A stretch of 64,000 nt of DNA from Gnetum montanum (lineage: Eukaryota; Streptophyta; Gnetopsida; Gnetales; Gnetaceae). Where the stretch lies: the NCBI GenBank assembly GCA_015680685.1, contig MNCI01003111.1, positions 176,030 through 240,029 of the forward strand. Reading direction: 5' to 3'. Below are positions 11,201 through 24,261 of this stretch, piece by piece. Below the pieces are notes generated by a model. The model worked only from the letters and a program-made list of their open reading frames with translations. It was not told the origin of the DNA and made no database searches. The translations under genes were made by a program, and so were the position numbers. Every line of letters begins with the position of its first letter. Positions within the stretch are counted from its first letter, which is position 1.

Positions 11201-12136
11201 AGTAGTCACTTCCTTACCATGCGAACGAGCAAAGTTCCGCACTCGACATGACGCTCGATGCCACCAGTTAATCCAACCCACCTGAGTTAGGGGCCTAGGT
11301 TTGGCATTCCAAAGGTTGGATAGAAGAATTTGGGTTGCAGGAGAAGAAAAACAATTGTTGTGAAGTCGGAAAAGATGAAATTTTTGTTGGTGAGGGCTGC
11401 CATGAATCTTGATGGAGATGGAGATAGGAAGATGGTCTGATAAGGTGGCATGGTGATGAATCGTAGTAGTGGAGAAGGCTTGCCAAAAGGAAAGGGTGGA
11501 GAAATAGAACCTATCTAACCTACTATAGATGCGAGCCTGCCCAAGACGAAGATTGCTCTAGGTAAGTCTGTGGAGGGAAATGCCCGCAGAGGTGTCCACC
11601 CCATCAGAAAGGTAAAACCTTTTCTTGAAGGCAGACCAACTTTGAAACTCAAGATTGGGCAGTTGAAAAAACACCCCTCCGAGCTTATCTTGAGGGAATT
11701 CAACCATATTAAAATCTCCTCCGAAGATCCAGGGCACTGGGGGAAGAGAATTTGCAAGTCCTTGCCAAAGGAGAGCCCGCTCTACGGAGTCATTTGGGGC
11801 GTAAATTGAGCAAACACCGAATGGGCCATGCGAGGAAGAGAAGGTGGCCCAAGAAACTCTATGCCCAGAGTTGGAACCACTTTGAAGGATTTTAGTTTTC
11901 TAGTAGAGCGAAAGGAGAATGGCCGCGCCTCCTTTTCCACTCGCATGGGATGTTGCTAGGATTGAAGAGTGAGGAAGAAACCAATGGGCGGAAAAGGATA
12001 AAATGTCATTTGACATCTTAATTTCTTGAAGGAGAACGAAATCAAAGGCTATATTAAGACTAGAAATAAAGTTGCCTGATTGCTTCCATCAAAGCCTATT
12101 AGTAAGGCCTCAAACGTTCCATGAAAAGAGGTTCAT
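8270..12136 (-). pseudogene. L1 ORF2: endonuclease / reverse transcriptase, with stops
   Basis: ORF2 of L1 nicks target DNA and reverse-transcribes the element RNA. It starts at the ATG at 12136, opening MNLFSWNV, and shows the endonuclease motifs LLQEIK, GGDFNM and SDHLPI. The RT domain follows: GRYILDNV (near 10430), KLDYAKAYD, MRQGCPLAPY and the catalytic FADD (about 10010-10021, intact). The C-terminal CHLCGG...H...C motif is near 8670-8715. At least eight in-frame TAG/TAA/TGA codons break it, including two within the first 20 codons. Few length changes are visible, so it decayed mainly by point mutation. It cannot make a full protein now. Confidence 0.85.
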
Positions 12137-12156
12137 GGAGAAACAAGGGGCAGTTA

Positions 12157-13233
12157 GGATGAGAGGTCAACGGAAGGTTCAGAAGTCAAAGTATCAACTT
12201 CCATTATTCTTGACAAGAGGGAAAAGGAGTTGTTGGTGGAGACAGAGGCCATGGAAGTGTTCAATGGAGAGGAGCTTGAGGGAGAAGAACTGGAGGAAGC
12301 TTTGACTCGTTTCCTTCCACTGCTCACCACGAACTCATCCACCGAGATTGAGTCCTTGACTGCCTTATAGGGGATGACATGGGTGGAGGTGTGAGTACCT
12401 GATTGATGTTTCTGTGGTTTGGAGAGGCTAGATTGAGAGTTGGATTATGGAGCTATTGAAGGAGAGTTGAATTTAAATGATACTGAGGGTGGGCGTAATG
12501 GTGTAACTGGAGAATGGATTTTCTGAGATGCTACAGGTTGTTTTTTCCTGGCTAGGATGGGGCACTTCGATATATGCTGCTTGGCCCTATGACAATAGTT
12601 GCACAAGTTTGGGAGGTAACAATTGTCCACTTTTTGGGTGAAGAGTTTTCCACTAGTAGCAAGGGTTAATGAGGTCTTCCGAAGAGCAATGTCCAGTTCA
12701 ATACAATAACGACGAATTTGAGTTCTATTAATCATCGTACAATGCTTGGAAATAATAGGATCCACGGTGCTCACAATATCCCTCTCCATAGATGAGAAAA
12801 TAAGTGGAAGATTGGGCAATTACATGTAACAGGAAATTATATTAAAAGCTGGGTCATTGACATTAAAGTCAAATCTCCAAGCACATGCTATTAAAGTTGC
12901 ATTTTGTGATGGAAAAATTTTTAAAGAGAGAGCCTTCCCAACTTGAGAGGCATCAGATAGTTCTACTAAAATAAAATTTTGAGCATAGTATCGAGCATGA
13001 GAAACCTGGATGCCCTGGGGATGAAGAAGGTTTTGAACTTGAATGTTTATGCTTGGGGACCTTGGTAAGAACCTCACAATTTGAAAAAAAATAAAGCGAG
13101 TTGCGAAATCTTTAGAAACTACTTCAAAAATATCATTAGGTAAAAGGAAATCAATTGGAGGTGAGGTAGAAGAACTTCCCTGAGGAAGACTAGTAGAACC
13201 TGATGAATCCGCCATTGTGCCACGCCTACCCAC
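12157..13233 (-). pseudogene. L1 ORF1: DUF4283-like nucleic-acid-binding protein, broken
   Basis: ORF1 of plant L1 binds element RNA. The frame starts near 13233 (MADSS is the likely true start at 13215). It runs through a DUF4283-like region and reaches a CCHC knuckle, CNYCHRAKQHISKC (C-x2-C-x4-H-x4-C), near 12600. One in-frame TAA at 12820-12822 and another at 12445-12447 split it. The last part, down to about 12157, is Ser/Pro-rich. It ends about 20 bp before the ORF2 start, as expected for an L1 pair. Confidence 0.75.
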
Positions 13234-14157
13234 AAAACAAACTTAGCCTCCTCTTCACAGCTACAACACAAATACACCTAGCCACAACCCCAAATAAATT
13301 TTCCTGATCCTGAGCTTGGAATAGGTCTGTTTCTTCATGCAGATCCCGAAATAGGTATGTCCCTGCGTGCAGATCCAAAATTGTTATTTCAGAACTTGGA
13401 ATTTTTGCAGATCCCGGGTCTATTTTTACAGACCTAGTTAAAGATTAGTGTTCTGTTTGGTTTTGATCGCAGGCAAGAACACCACGGCGTGAGGGATTTT
13501 GATCTTTTGCAAGGTTTCTTAGATCACAGACGGGGTTGTGGCCATGGATCTGCAGCTTCCTTAGGTCATGGCCACAGATCTGTTGGTGGTCACGGTTCGA
13601 CAGGCGTTGCGGTTTTGTAGGCTGCGACGGTTTAGTAGGTCTGGGCCCTCTTGCAGGGCATGTAGTAGGGCACGATGATTTTCCAGGGCACGACAATTTT
13701 GAGTGACGCAGATCCAGATTAAAGGACGGCGCAACAACAGTCAGGGTGGTCCATGCAACAATGGACTAAGGAGACCACCCAGCCGTGGCCAACGTGGCCC
13801 CAAGACAACCCATGGACACCCTACCCACCTGCTATGGTTTTCGATAATTATTGTAGGAATCCAGTGCAGAAAAATGTCCCCAAAGTCATCAGAATGTAGT
13901 AGAAGTTTGAACTATGCCATAGAAGACATTGGACGTGGCTGACCTGGACAGGCCTCACCTAATGACCGCGGTTGTGGCTGCGGTTGTGTCTACGTTCAGC
14001 TCTGCGTTTGGGCTCTGCCTTCGGCTCTCCTAAAATATTATCTATATTAAGAGCATGCCTTTAAACTAACATGGGTGTTATGGTTAGTCGTTTAATTTTA
14101 TTTACATTTAAAGGTATAGGATGAGTGTAATTTTATCATGGGTGTTAGAACTTAAAA

Positions 14158-14283
14158 TAAGTGAAACATAGGTATATGGTAAGATGTATAGAAGTGTTTA
14201 ACTTAATGCTATCGAGTAGAATCAAACATGTAACTTAGTGTTACCATGCCAAAACCTATAGCACTAGGCTAACAGCTCATTGT
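14158..14283 (-). repeat. tRNA-derived SINE-like repeat, family 2 (reverse copy)
   Basis: Read on the minus strand it matches the 4435-4560 copy block by block, from 'gttagcct' through 'gtttgattctact' to 'cctatgtttcac'. The B-box-like GTTTGATTC is conserved. It lies between the two L1 elements. Boundaries are approximate. Confidence 0.5.
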
Positions 14284-15075
14284 TAACCTGAATGTAAATA
14301 TGTCAAGTAAACCATTTCTTTGTTAAAGAAAATTAAAAAAAAATAATTTGTTTTAAAAAGTCATAAATAATAAAAGTGTTACACAAAATATATATTTGTA
14401 TTGCATGTTACGAAGATTAAACCATTACCGTAGTTGGCAGCGATTTTCATTGATACTGGTTATTGGTGCAAATTTTGTTCGGGAAAAGAAGCAGCAGGAA
14501 CATTCAAAATTCCGTAAACACACAACTCTCAAGCGTAGAGCGCGTGAGGAAGAAAAGGCCCAAGCCAAAGATTAAACTCAATCAGTGATACCATAGATTG
14601 CAAGGATGAACGATTGAAATATCACAGTCGATACGGAAAAGAGATCACAACAACATGATTTGGAAGAAGCAGATCTGAAATTTGGCAGCCCTCCGCTAGG
14701 GTTTCTGACAACGTCTTGTGCTAGCCAATCTTGGAGCACAGGATAACATGATGAGAGGCAGAGGATTTTTGTGGGGTGGTGGTGATAGACCTATTCTGGT
14801 CTGATCGCAGTGGTGCTGAAGCCTTCGTGGCCCCAATCTAGCAAGTGTTTGAACGGGTTTTGAAAAATTTCATGTGGGACCCTTTGGCTTCTATAGTGCC
14901 TGCATCATCCATTAATAAGTACCTGGTGAGTTTGTTCCTTTGTGTTTTGTTTCTTTTTTTTAATATTTTCTTTATTTTGATTTTTTGAATTAGCTAGGCT
15001 TAGGCCCAACTGGTTTTCATGACCTAATCTATTTTGTCTTCTTGCTTTGATGTTGGAGGAAAAAAATGTAAAATA

Positions 15076-16164
15076 ATGGAATCCTCCAACATTGACTCAC
15101 AGCCTATGGACAGCTCCACCAGCATGGAAGACATCTTTGACCAAATCGTACAAACCTTTACTCACCTTTACACAATTGGCTTCTTCACTGGTAGGATTCC
15201 TCCTACCTCGGTGTTCCAGGATTGGGTTAAAAAATTTTGGGAACCCCATAATATCAGAATAACCCTAGCTTCCAATCTTATGAGAGGCTTCTTTTTGTTC
15301 GTTTTTGAAACTAAGGCTATGACAGAGTTCATGAAACAACAGTCAATTTGGGATGTTTATGGATCCTTTTTAGTCCTTCAACCTTGGAAGGAGGATTTCG
15401 ATCCTGAAAAAGTAAGTAAAAGTATTTTGCTAGTCTGGATTGAATTTCTAGGACTCCCTCCTCATTTTTCTCCCCATGTTGCTATCCTTTCTGCACAAGT
15501 TGGGGAAGTCATCGGTATGGAGGCCTTTTTAGGTTTCCGTCCACAACCAACTCAAAGAGTGTGCGTTAAAATAGATATGCAAAAGCCGCATCTTGATTCA
15601 TTGAAAGTTAATGTGAAAGGAAAGACTTTTGTTCAAAAAATTTTATATCTTACGCTTCCTAATCGTTGTTACTACTGTCTCGAATGGAATCAATGTAAAG
15701 CTCTATGTCCAATGTTACTGGCTAAGCTTGAAGCCGAGCAAATTTTAGCAGAACAAGTTAGTGAAGAATTAAAAAATTAAAACATATCTCAGGACATAGG
15801 CAAGGATACTGTTGAGGTTCACTCAACTAAACCTCCTTCTTTGGATTCTAAGGTGTCCGATGTGGAAGATATGAAAATCAAGGATACTGATGCCACTAAG
15901 ACTCCTCTTAACCAAGAAGGGGCCCCAAAAGATGCTACTAGTCACTGGGAGCATGTTACCAGGAAATCTTATACCTCAATCACACGAGATAACCCTATCT
16001 TTAGTGCTTTCCTTAAAGGGCATCAATCCTCGATTGGTGCTAGCCAGTCCATTAGTAAAAGAACAAGTACTCGATGTCCTCTAGTTAACAACTTTGAATC
16101 TAGAAATTCTTTTAAGACCTTGGTGGTTGAGGAAGATCCTCCTTCTTTTACACAAACCCAATGA
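15076..16164 (+). pseudogene. L1 ORF1: DUF4283-like protein, one internal stop
   Basis: The ATG at 15076 opens a frame resembling plant L1 ORF1 (DUF4283-like; FLGLPPHF and ILYLTLPNRCYYC are recognisable). A single in-frame TAA at 15778-15780 interrupts it before it resumes to the stop at 16162-16164. The zinc knuckle reads CYYCLEWNQCKALC, so the usual His of C-x2-C-x4-H-x4-C is Gln. The tail is Ser/Thr/Lys-rich. The terminal codons overlap the ORF2 start as ATGA. Confidence 0.8.
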
Positions 16165-19100
16165 AGTGTTGTTCATGGAATGTTAGGGGCGTTTCAGACC
16201 CTCGCAGAAGATATGTAGTTTGAGATTATATTTGGAGACATTCCTTTGATGTTGTTTGTCTTCAAGAAGTTAAAATCCAAGGATTCAATCTTCAAATCTA
16301 CTGCCAGGGCATTTTTCCCAATAGTTCTTATGTTTCTACTCACCATGAACATGGCAAAGGGGGGGCTATAATATTTCTCCATAATAAGTGGCAGGAGTGT
16401 GTTCTTGATCATGGTTGTGATAATTTAGGGCATTGTAGTTGGGTTCGATTACAATACGTTAATGAAATATTAGGGATTGTCTCCATTTATGCTCCTTGTC
16501 ACTCAACTGATTAGAAGCTCTTGTGGAATTGGCTTAGGCACAACTTACCCAAAGCTAAGTGGATTATTACAAGGGACTTCAACATGACTGAGCATCCAAA
16601 GGATAAATTTGGAGGGCAAAGAGGTGGTTTAGATAATAGGGAGCTTTCTGAGTGGCTCTCGTTGAAACGTCAATTAAAGTTTCAAGAAGCTAATGAAAAC
16701 TACTCCTCTTCTAGTACTTCTAATTGGTTTACTTGAAGTAATGCTAGACATGGTGCTTCCTACATCTCTTCTCGGTTGGATCAGGTTTATCTATCTACGA
16801 ATCCTCTTATTCATTTTACTTCTACCAACGATGCCCCTATCCAAGTAGATTATATCTAGGTTTTACAAGATCATTATCCTATTCATTGGTCTCTTTCATA
16901 CTTTGGTCACTCCTACTCTTCTAACGATCTTTATATTTTTAACACTACCTTTCTTCATAGTAACTCCCTTGCTCTCTATTAATGCAAATATGGAATTTGC
17001 ATCCTAAACCCCTTGGTGAAGATGGTTGGATTGATTGGTGGACTAATGCTTGTACCCGCCTCCAACGATTTTCCAAACATGCGGGTAAATTGGTGGCTTC
17101 ACAACTAAGTTCTCACAAGTCCAACCTTCATAAGGAAATCTCCTTACTTCAAAATACCATTAATAAAGATGAAGCTACTGAGGCTCACTTTAGTCGTTTG
17201 AAACTTGCCAAGGAGAACCTACGTATAATGGATCACTATGAATCTAGAGGTGCTTACCTCTGTGCTTGTCTCTCTTGGCTCCAAATGGGTGACCAGGCTA
17301 CTAATGGCTTCTTTCATCTCCTCAAAGGAGGGAACCCGTCCCATAAAATTCCAACTATTCAAGTTGAAGATAATATCTTCACCTCCAAGGATGACATTTT
17401 ACAGGCCTTCTTTGAGTTCTACTCTCGAACTTTTTGAAAAGAGGCGATTGACCCCACTGTAGTTAATACTTGCTTAGGGGCTATTACTCCTTTTAATTTC
17501 TTCATCTTAAGTGGTGCTTCTCTTCTTTCCAAATAGGATCTTGGTAATGCTCTTCAATAACTCCATGATGGTAAAGCCCCTAGTATGGATGGCCTTCCCA
17601 CAGAATTTCTTAAAAAATTCTGGCCTACTCTTCAAGACATTGTTTATAGTGTGTATAAGGAAGCTCTTAGGGAAGGATCCTTTGGTAAGCAGATTAATGC
17701 TGGTATTATTAAGCTTCTTCCCCAAGTCAGGAGATCATATGAGCATAAGTAATTGGCACCCTATCACTCTTTTAAATGTTATCTATAAAATAGTTGCCAA
17801 AGCTATAGCTAATAAAGTTAAACCTTTTCTTCCTCATCTTATAAGCAAAGAGCAAATTGGTTTTGTTCAAGGTAGGTATATTTTAGATAACGTTGTTACT
17901 ACTATTGAGTGCTTGCACTGGGCTTCTTCCACTAATCAAAACACCATTCTTCTTAAGCTTGATTTTGCTAAAGCTTACGACATGCTTGATTGGTCCTTTT
18001 TAAAAAGTATAGTCAAACACCATAACTTAGGTAATGTTTTTGAGAGACATATCGATCTTGTTTTGTCAAAGGCCTTTTTAGTCATTTGCATTAATGGAAC
18101 CTTCTCTAAGGTCATTAAGCTTCAAAAATCAGTCTGACAGGTGTGCCCTTTAGCCCCTTATCTTTTCATCCTAGTTGCTGATGCTCTTGGAGCTGTTCTT
18201 AGATCTCATAATGAATCTATGAGGTTAAGAGGTATCTCTCTTCCACAACAAGGAAAGGATCTTGTTTACAGCTAGTTTGCAAATGATACTTTTATCACTT
18301 TTATTGAGGACCATAATAATTTTAACCCTACCTTGCACTACATAGATATCTACTGAAGAGCCTCAGGAGCTAAGATCAATTGGAATAAAATGCAAGCCAT
18401 CTGATCTAGCTTCTCTCCTTGGCCTCCTTGGGCTTATCATTTTGATATCAAGTGGCTATCTCCTACTGATATTTTCACCCTCTTAGGCATCCCTATTGCT
18501 TTATTTGCTACTCCCACTACCATATTGAACACTATGGTGGAAAAGGTGAAACATAAAGCTTTGAAATGGGCTTCTAAACCCTTATCTCTTGCAGGTAGAT
18601 TTATCATAGTTAATCATATTTTGAGCTCCACTCATGTCTATTACTCTTCCTTTATGGGTCCTTCCAAATCTTCCTTTCAATGCATTAACAACATCTTTGG
18701 GGGGATAAGGATGATCACAAAGCTTTTCATTGAGTAGCTTGGGATACTTGCACTTTAAGTAAAGAACATGGGGGCTTAGGCCTTGCCTCTATTGAGCACC
18801 AGGGTATTCTCTTAGCCTCCAAATGGGTGACTTGGTGTATTGAAGGAGATGAAGCTTGGAAGATCCTTTTTAGGCATAACATCTCTTGTCTTGGCATTCA
18901 CCATAGATGGAAAAATACTCATTGGAGCAATTGAATCTTAGTGAAGGCTCTCAGAAGATCAAAGGTTCTTTCTTGTTTAAGCAAATTTGGTAGTGTTGGA
19001 GCCAACTTAGAGGTTTGTTGCAATGGAAACCTTCCCAGATAAGCTTGCACTCTCTGTCAACACACTCGATTTGGTGGTCTCCTATTTTTAAAAAGAATGT

Positions 19101-19944
19101 AGGTTATCTTTATGATGAATTTTGTCATAGAGCCAATCATTTTGCTGACCATAGTCTCCACCATATTGATCAATCATATACTGTTAGAAATGATTCTCCT
19201 ACCCTCTCTTGGACACATGTGAAAGTAAAATGAGGGTTTCAGAGATGATATATTATCATTTGCCAACACATTGAGCAAGTTCTCTCCAACTTTGCTGTGC
19301 ATAAGTTGCATACTAATACTTCTTGGTATGATTATTGGTTTTAGCCTGACGGTTCTCCTCTTCGCTCTTTATGCATATCTAAAGCCAAATCTTGGTTTCA
19401 TGCGCAAGATTTTCAATTCTCCACTCTAAATAGACGTTGGAGTTTACATCTTGAGGACCACTAGTGGAAAACTATTTTTTGTTGGATTTGGACTTCCAAG
19501 GCCCAACCTATGCATCATTTCTTTTTTTGGTCCTTGGTTCATCAAGGTCTTCCCATCGGACATAGGCTTCATTTCTTAGGAATTGATCATCCTAAATGCC
19601 CCATTTGTAAAGCGGATGACTCTTTTCAACATGTCTTTTGGGATTGCTCTTTCTCTCAACACATTTGGAAATGGTGTTAATCTCTTCAAGTCTTCCTTCC
19701 TAACCATTCTATTGGTTTTCCTCAATGTATCTTTCAAGATGATTGTGTTAAGCGTCACCTTGAAAAAGCTTGGAAAATCCTCTTATTTGAGATTATCTTC
19801 ATTATTTGGAAATGTCGCCTAGATGCTTGGTATCAAAACAAAAACTACAATGAATTTGACTACGGTATGAAATGCTCTATTGCTAGTATTGTTCAACTTC
19901 AATGTCGAGAACTAGGCTTTATCAATAATATTACCTTTTTCTAA
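16161..19944 (+). pseudogene. L1 ORF2: endonuclease / reverse transcriptase, with stops and frameshifts
   Basis: It opens MKCCSWNVRGVSD, the start of an L1 AP endonuclease, followed by CLQEVKIQ. Two endonuclease positions have changed: RDFNM for GDFNM and QDHYPI for SDHYPI. The RT part shows GFVQGRYILDNV (near 17860), KLDFAKAYD and VCPLAPYLF. The catalytic FADD reads FAND (near 18272-18283), a substitution of the second motif residue that should abolish activity. The C-terminal CPICKADDSFQHVFWDC motif is near 19600-19660. Several TAG/TGA stops and at least one frame change (near 16980-17450) break the frame. Confidence 0.85.
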
Positions 19945-20154
19945 ATGGTTTCTCTTTGAGTTAGTTGTATTGGTCTCCTTTCTCAGCTGTCATCCTGGGG
20001 GGTGCGATAAGCTTATGTCTTGTTGTAGGTGACTGGGGGTCATCTTGCAACATTGGGCTCTGTTAAGGTTTTGGTTTTAATTTTTCTTCTTAGCTTGTAG
20101 CTCACCTTAACAAACCCCCACCCCACATCCCCCCCCAAAACCATTACCGTAGTT

Positions 20155-21785
20155 AGATTTAGAGGTAACGAAACCTTACTGAAAGTAGAATTTTGAATTT
20201 CTATGATTTATTTTCATATATTTTTAATAGTCTTTTCCATGATTTTTAAAGGATGTTCCCTTTCAATCTCTTGGCATAGATATTACCAGTTTTGCTTTGA
20301 GGAAAAAATTTACATATGTGGTAACTTTTTTACTAAAATTACTTCTAATCATATCATTATTAGTCATTGGAATCCTCAAGGATTTTTAGAATATGTGAAA
20401 AGTGAAAAATGAAACCAATGTTGTAAAGATAAACAAATTAATGATAACATTTGTTAGAATGAGGATAAAGACTAGACCTATTGCTTTTAAAATGTATCAA
20501 TAGATATCCAAAATCAAGTAGTTTTACTTTTGTAGGACCACAAGGCAACTCCAATATTGATTTTTTCCTTTCTACCCCAAACAATGTTCATAACATCATA
20601 TGTTTCGAAATAGATGAAGAAATAATTGAATTGCACCATTTCTCTTTATTCTTCATGTTATTAATATATACATAGCTCATTAGATATTCTAGGAGGCAAA
20701 AGTGCTTTAGAATAATAACAAAAAGGAAAAGCATTTTCAAAATGAAATTCTAAATATTTGAAATCTAAGTGTAAGTGTTACAAAACCATTAATTATAGTT
20801 ATCCCAAATATTTTCAAAGGCCAAAATACAAATAATCAAAAATGGTTTAATGAATAATATAACATATCTTGAATTTTATTAAAGATTAAGAAGTTACTAG
20901 AGACTATCTAGTAATAAAAATATAAATCAAAGTAAGAAGATAGAATTTGTTAAACAAAGACATATTAGTTTATTAGAAATGATAAAGAAATATCTCAAAT
21001 TTTTTTAACATTCATTTCAAAGCAAGAGAATAACAAACTATGCTTTATCTCTCAAAGATATTGAAAATTTTTATCAAGTTTTATTTCATAGTGATGATAA
21101 AATAGAATATTTTCATAACAATAGAAATACATTATTATTTTCTTATAATGATACAATGTAAGGGCTAAAAAGACATTAGGAAAATTTGTTAATGTAAATC
21201 ACTTATATGGAAAAATGCTTAAATAGAAAGGGTCATTGGTATAGAATATCATTTGGAAGAAGTTAAATTTAGCTATAGAAATGGGATCAAAAAAAGGAAT
21301 GATGCATCATGAAGGAAATTGTGCTATTTAGAAAGGAAGATAAAAAAGATCTAAACAATTATAGACTAAGGTAATGAGTAATATTTTTTGCCAAGCTTCT
21401 AGGTGCTCTTTTAGAATCATTGCTTGGAGGATGGGCCAAAGAAAATCAAATACATGCAATTTACCATGTAAGATTTAGGTGGTAAAATTATACTATAGAT
21501 TATATTATTACTTTAAAATATCTTAATGACAAAGTAAAAGGTTTACACAAGAAAAATTTTATCTGGTTTATAGATTTTTCTAAGGCCTATGATTATGTCA
21601 TTCAAAGTAAGTTATGGAGGTGCTTGGAAAATTTAAAAGTTCCCAGTATACTATTATCTACTATTCAAAAACTTTACAAAGAGGTATGTATTCAATCCAC
21701 AAATACATAAGAACAAATTTTATTTAATAGTTTTTTAAAAAATTTTGAACAAGAATATCCTCTTTCTTGTATGGCTTAGGGTTGT
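20155..21785 (+). pseudogene. Non-L1 LINE fragment: endonuclease end and RT
   Basis: The plus strand gives, through many stops, an endonuclease C-terminal part (FVGPQGNSNIDFFLS, near 20530-20575) and then RT blocks: KEDKKDLNNYR near 21338, LLGALLESLLGGWAKENQI near 21400-21450, and FIDFSKAYD near 21570-21600. LENLKVP and a final QEYPLS follow at about 21760. The FIDFSKAYD and NNYR style differs from the two L1 copies here and resembles Jockey/RTE-type LINEs. It stops short of the (Y/F)ADD region. The clade is uncertain. Confidence 0.6.
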
Positions 21786-23220
21786 TAAAGGGTCTAAGCA
21801 TTATTAAAAACCTCCTACTTAAAAGTGATAACTACCTTGGTATCCATCAACATTGACATTGATATCTAAACTTAGATTTTCACATGGGTAATTAGCTATC
21901 CTAAGCAATAGTAGGACACTCAAAGCCTAGGGTGCACCACAATTTATAGCTTTCCCTATTGCTTAGTAATGAGTTATGTGAACTCCCTTATATTGGTGGA
22001 TGTCCCTGCCAAAGGCATGACTGGCCAAGCAACTGGTGGAGCTAGAGGAACTTGACAGAAATATGAATGATGTGTGAAGGCCTAAACTATAACAAAATAC
22101 AATATGATGAATAGTTAGGACACCTTTAAATGGGACAATTAGATTCTCAAAATATACCAATCCTTCTAATCCCATTGGGTCTATGATCCTTCATGAAAAT
22201 AAGGATAGGAAACGATCATATCTCTTAGTGGACCACACCACTAGCCATCTCTTTAAGACTAAAATTCTTGAAATGGTTAATGAGAAGCCTGGAGTTTCCA
22301 CTGCTATCAACTGTGCTTCCAAGTTATCTGTAGGTACTCATTCACCTCTAGTGATCTCATGTTTGTTGTCATTAAGGGTAGAGGTGAATTCCCAATGGTG
22401 TACCCATAAGGTTGGGGTAAGTTCTTCTAGGGTTATAAATGCTTCAGGTGTAGGGATGACTAATACCTTAAGGTATTAGAGTCATGGGAATAAGAAGAGA
22501 GTGCCCTATTGAGTGTGACTTAGATTTGCTTGATAGTGGGAGCCTAAGTCATAGTTCGTTCTTTAGAGTAATGTGAAGAACATGAATTCTTGTCTATGGT
22601 TAAACCTTGGGTGTTGCACGTTCTAGGTATGATTTTTTAATGTTTGGTACTACTGAGGTTGATACATGCATCCTTTAGGGAGGAGCTTTCTAATTAACTG
22701 GTGGAACCATGTCAGGCCCTGTATTTCGATGGGATCTAGAAGCTAAGATTCATGCATTGAATGGGCAATGGGGCTTTCGTATTCCATGGAGCCCCAGTCC
22801 TTACAATGCTAGGTGTAATAGTCTACATTTTGGGGGAGCCAATTAGCACAATACAAGCATTACTTGGTGATGTGATTTCCTTGGGTACTCAAGGTTGAAT
22901 CGAGCTTCCTCAACTGTGTGTGGACCTTAATTTCTAAAGGCACTTAAGGATGACTAACAGGAGTGGGAACAACCCCAGAGTAACCCTAATTAGATATCTG
23001 GGAAAGGTTTTTGGCAGTATTATTTGCTTAATATGGCTACTAGATGTTTGAAGAAGCTTTCATATCAATTACCTCATGGTCTATTAAGAGCTATGAGTAG
23101 TGGTGGTTTGGAGGTGACCTAACATCATTTCTATCTAGGACACCAGCCTATTTATGGTGCATCAATGTCACCTATCGATCTTAGCTAGATGGGTAGCTTA
23201 GGGTTACTTTCTTGGTGAGG

Positions 23221-23920
23221 TTATAAAGTAATAAGTAAGTTCATGAGCTAGGAAAATGTTTCCACAAGAAGTAGGCCTACTATATATGTTAGAAACAATT
23301 TCAGTAGTGGGTAGTTGATAGGGGGTGCACTCACCCGAGTGATATGTAATATTTTCTTGACAAATTACTTGAGCATTAGGTTAAGGATGAAATGGAAAAT
23401 TGACCAATGGGAGATTCTCTGCTTTAGTTAAGCAACAACTATGGAGTTATTCTAGGTAAGGAATGAACAAACGTTAGTGTCCCAAGTGTTTGATTCCATA
23501 ATGAAGAATTTTTTCATTGGACACTCAGTCGCTATTGTGACTACCTATGAAAATGTTTTTGGTCAACATGCAACCATCTTGTGATTAGATCCAGTGCCTA
23601 TAGCTTAAGTGTTGAGGGCTAGGAAAGTGCGGAGTGAATAGTGGTCCATGGTTAGTGATTAAGAAGTAGGGAACCTCCTGGGTTTCTAGCTATCGTATAA
23701 GGACATTTTGCCCACTATGTAATAGTGTGTGTCATACTCCTTCTCTATTCAATATGACTAGACCCATCCATGGGTACTATGTACCAAAAATGTAATACTA
23801 GGATATATGAAGGGTGTCACATGGGATGGGAAGTATGGTCATACTGCAATTGTGTTGCTAGCACTATATCCCTTAGATGGTAAGGGTGCACATAATAAAG
23901 CAAACCTAATCAAGTTCAAG
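23221..23920 (+). repeat. Internal retroelement repeat, copy 1
   Basis: This 700-bp stretch aligns along its whole length, same strand, with 28540-29208. Shared blocks include 'gtagtgggtagt', 'gaccaatgggagattctct', 'gtgtcacatgggatgggaag' and the end 'aatcaagtt'. It is part of the interior of a plus-strand LTR element. Confidence 0.8.
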
Positions 23921-24261
23921 CAATAATAGAGGTTGATGCAAGTTGGGTTGGAGAGAATGAGTCATATAGCAGATCTGATTTCTTGTGTTATACTATCCTA
24001 TTTTTCTTGAAAGGGGATTTAGTTGGGGAATGACTCTAGAGTTGCCTTGCTAATCCTGGATTGGGTGATTCCTTTTTGGATTACATTGCTTCTTGAACTA
24101 CTTTTTGGTTGAGTGAGCTTTGTGTAGTGCATGGGGAGCTTTAACTAGGGAATGATCCTAAAGTTACCAAAACATTCATAAGCTCCTTTTGTGGGGACCT
24201 AGGCATAGAGGGGATAGGAATTGCATACCTCCTATGGTATTTTTTACTAAAGATCATTTGT

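Larger units (their letters stand above)
7985..14030 (-). mobile_element. Decayed plant L1 LINE, nearly full length
   Basis: Read on the minus strand it has a GC-rich 5' region (about 14030-13240), ORF1 with a CCHC zinc knuckle, and ORF2 with AP-endonuclease, reverse transcriptase and a C-terminal Cys/His motif. The order and the RT motifs (TGFVPGRYILDNV, RQGCPLAPY, FADD) are those of plant L1 elements. A 3' UTR follows ORF2 to about 7985, but no poly(A) tail is clear. I could not find a TSD, so both ends are estimates. Confidence 0.8.
14436..20137 (+). mobile_element. Full-length plant L1 LINE with 17-bp TSD
   Basis: The direct repeat AAACCATTACCGTAGTT occurs at 14419-14435 and again at 20138-20154, exactly bracketing a 5.7-kb element. 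It has a 5' UTR of about 640 bp, ORF1, ORF2 and a 3' UTR ending in an unusual C-rich stretch (about 20119-20137) with only four A residues rather than a long poly(A). The exact long TSD shows it moved by target-primed reverse transcription and that both ends are original. Its frames carry several stops and frameshifts, so it is not active. Confidence 0.9.

Noticed and set aside
13445-13942. Open frames in the GC-rich block 13445-13942
   Set aside because: They are low-complexity Pro/Gly/Arg-rich frames in the presumed 5' UTR of the minus-strand L1, without a domain.
7985-14030. TSD for the minus-strand L1
   Set aside because: I compared sequence beyond both estimated ends and found no convincing direct repeat; the ends may be mis-set or eroded.
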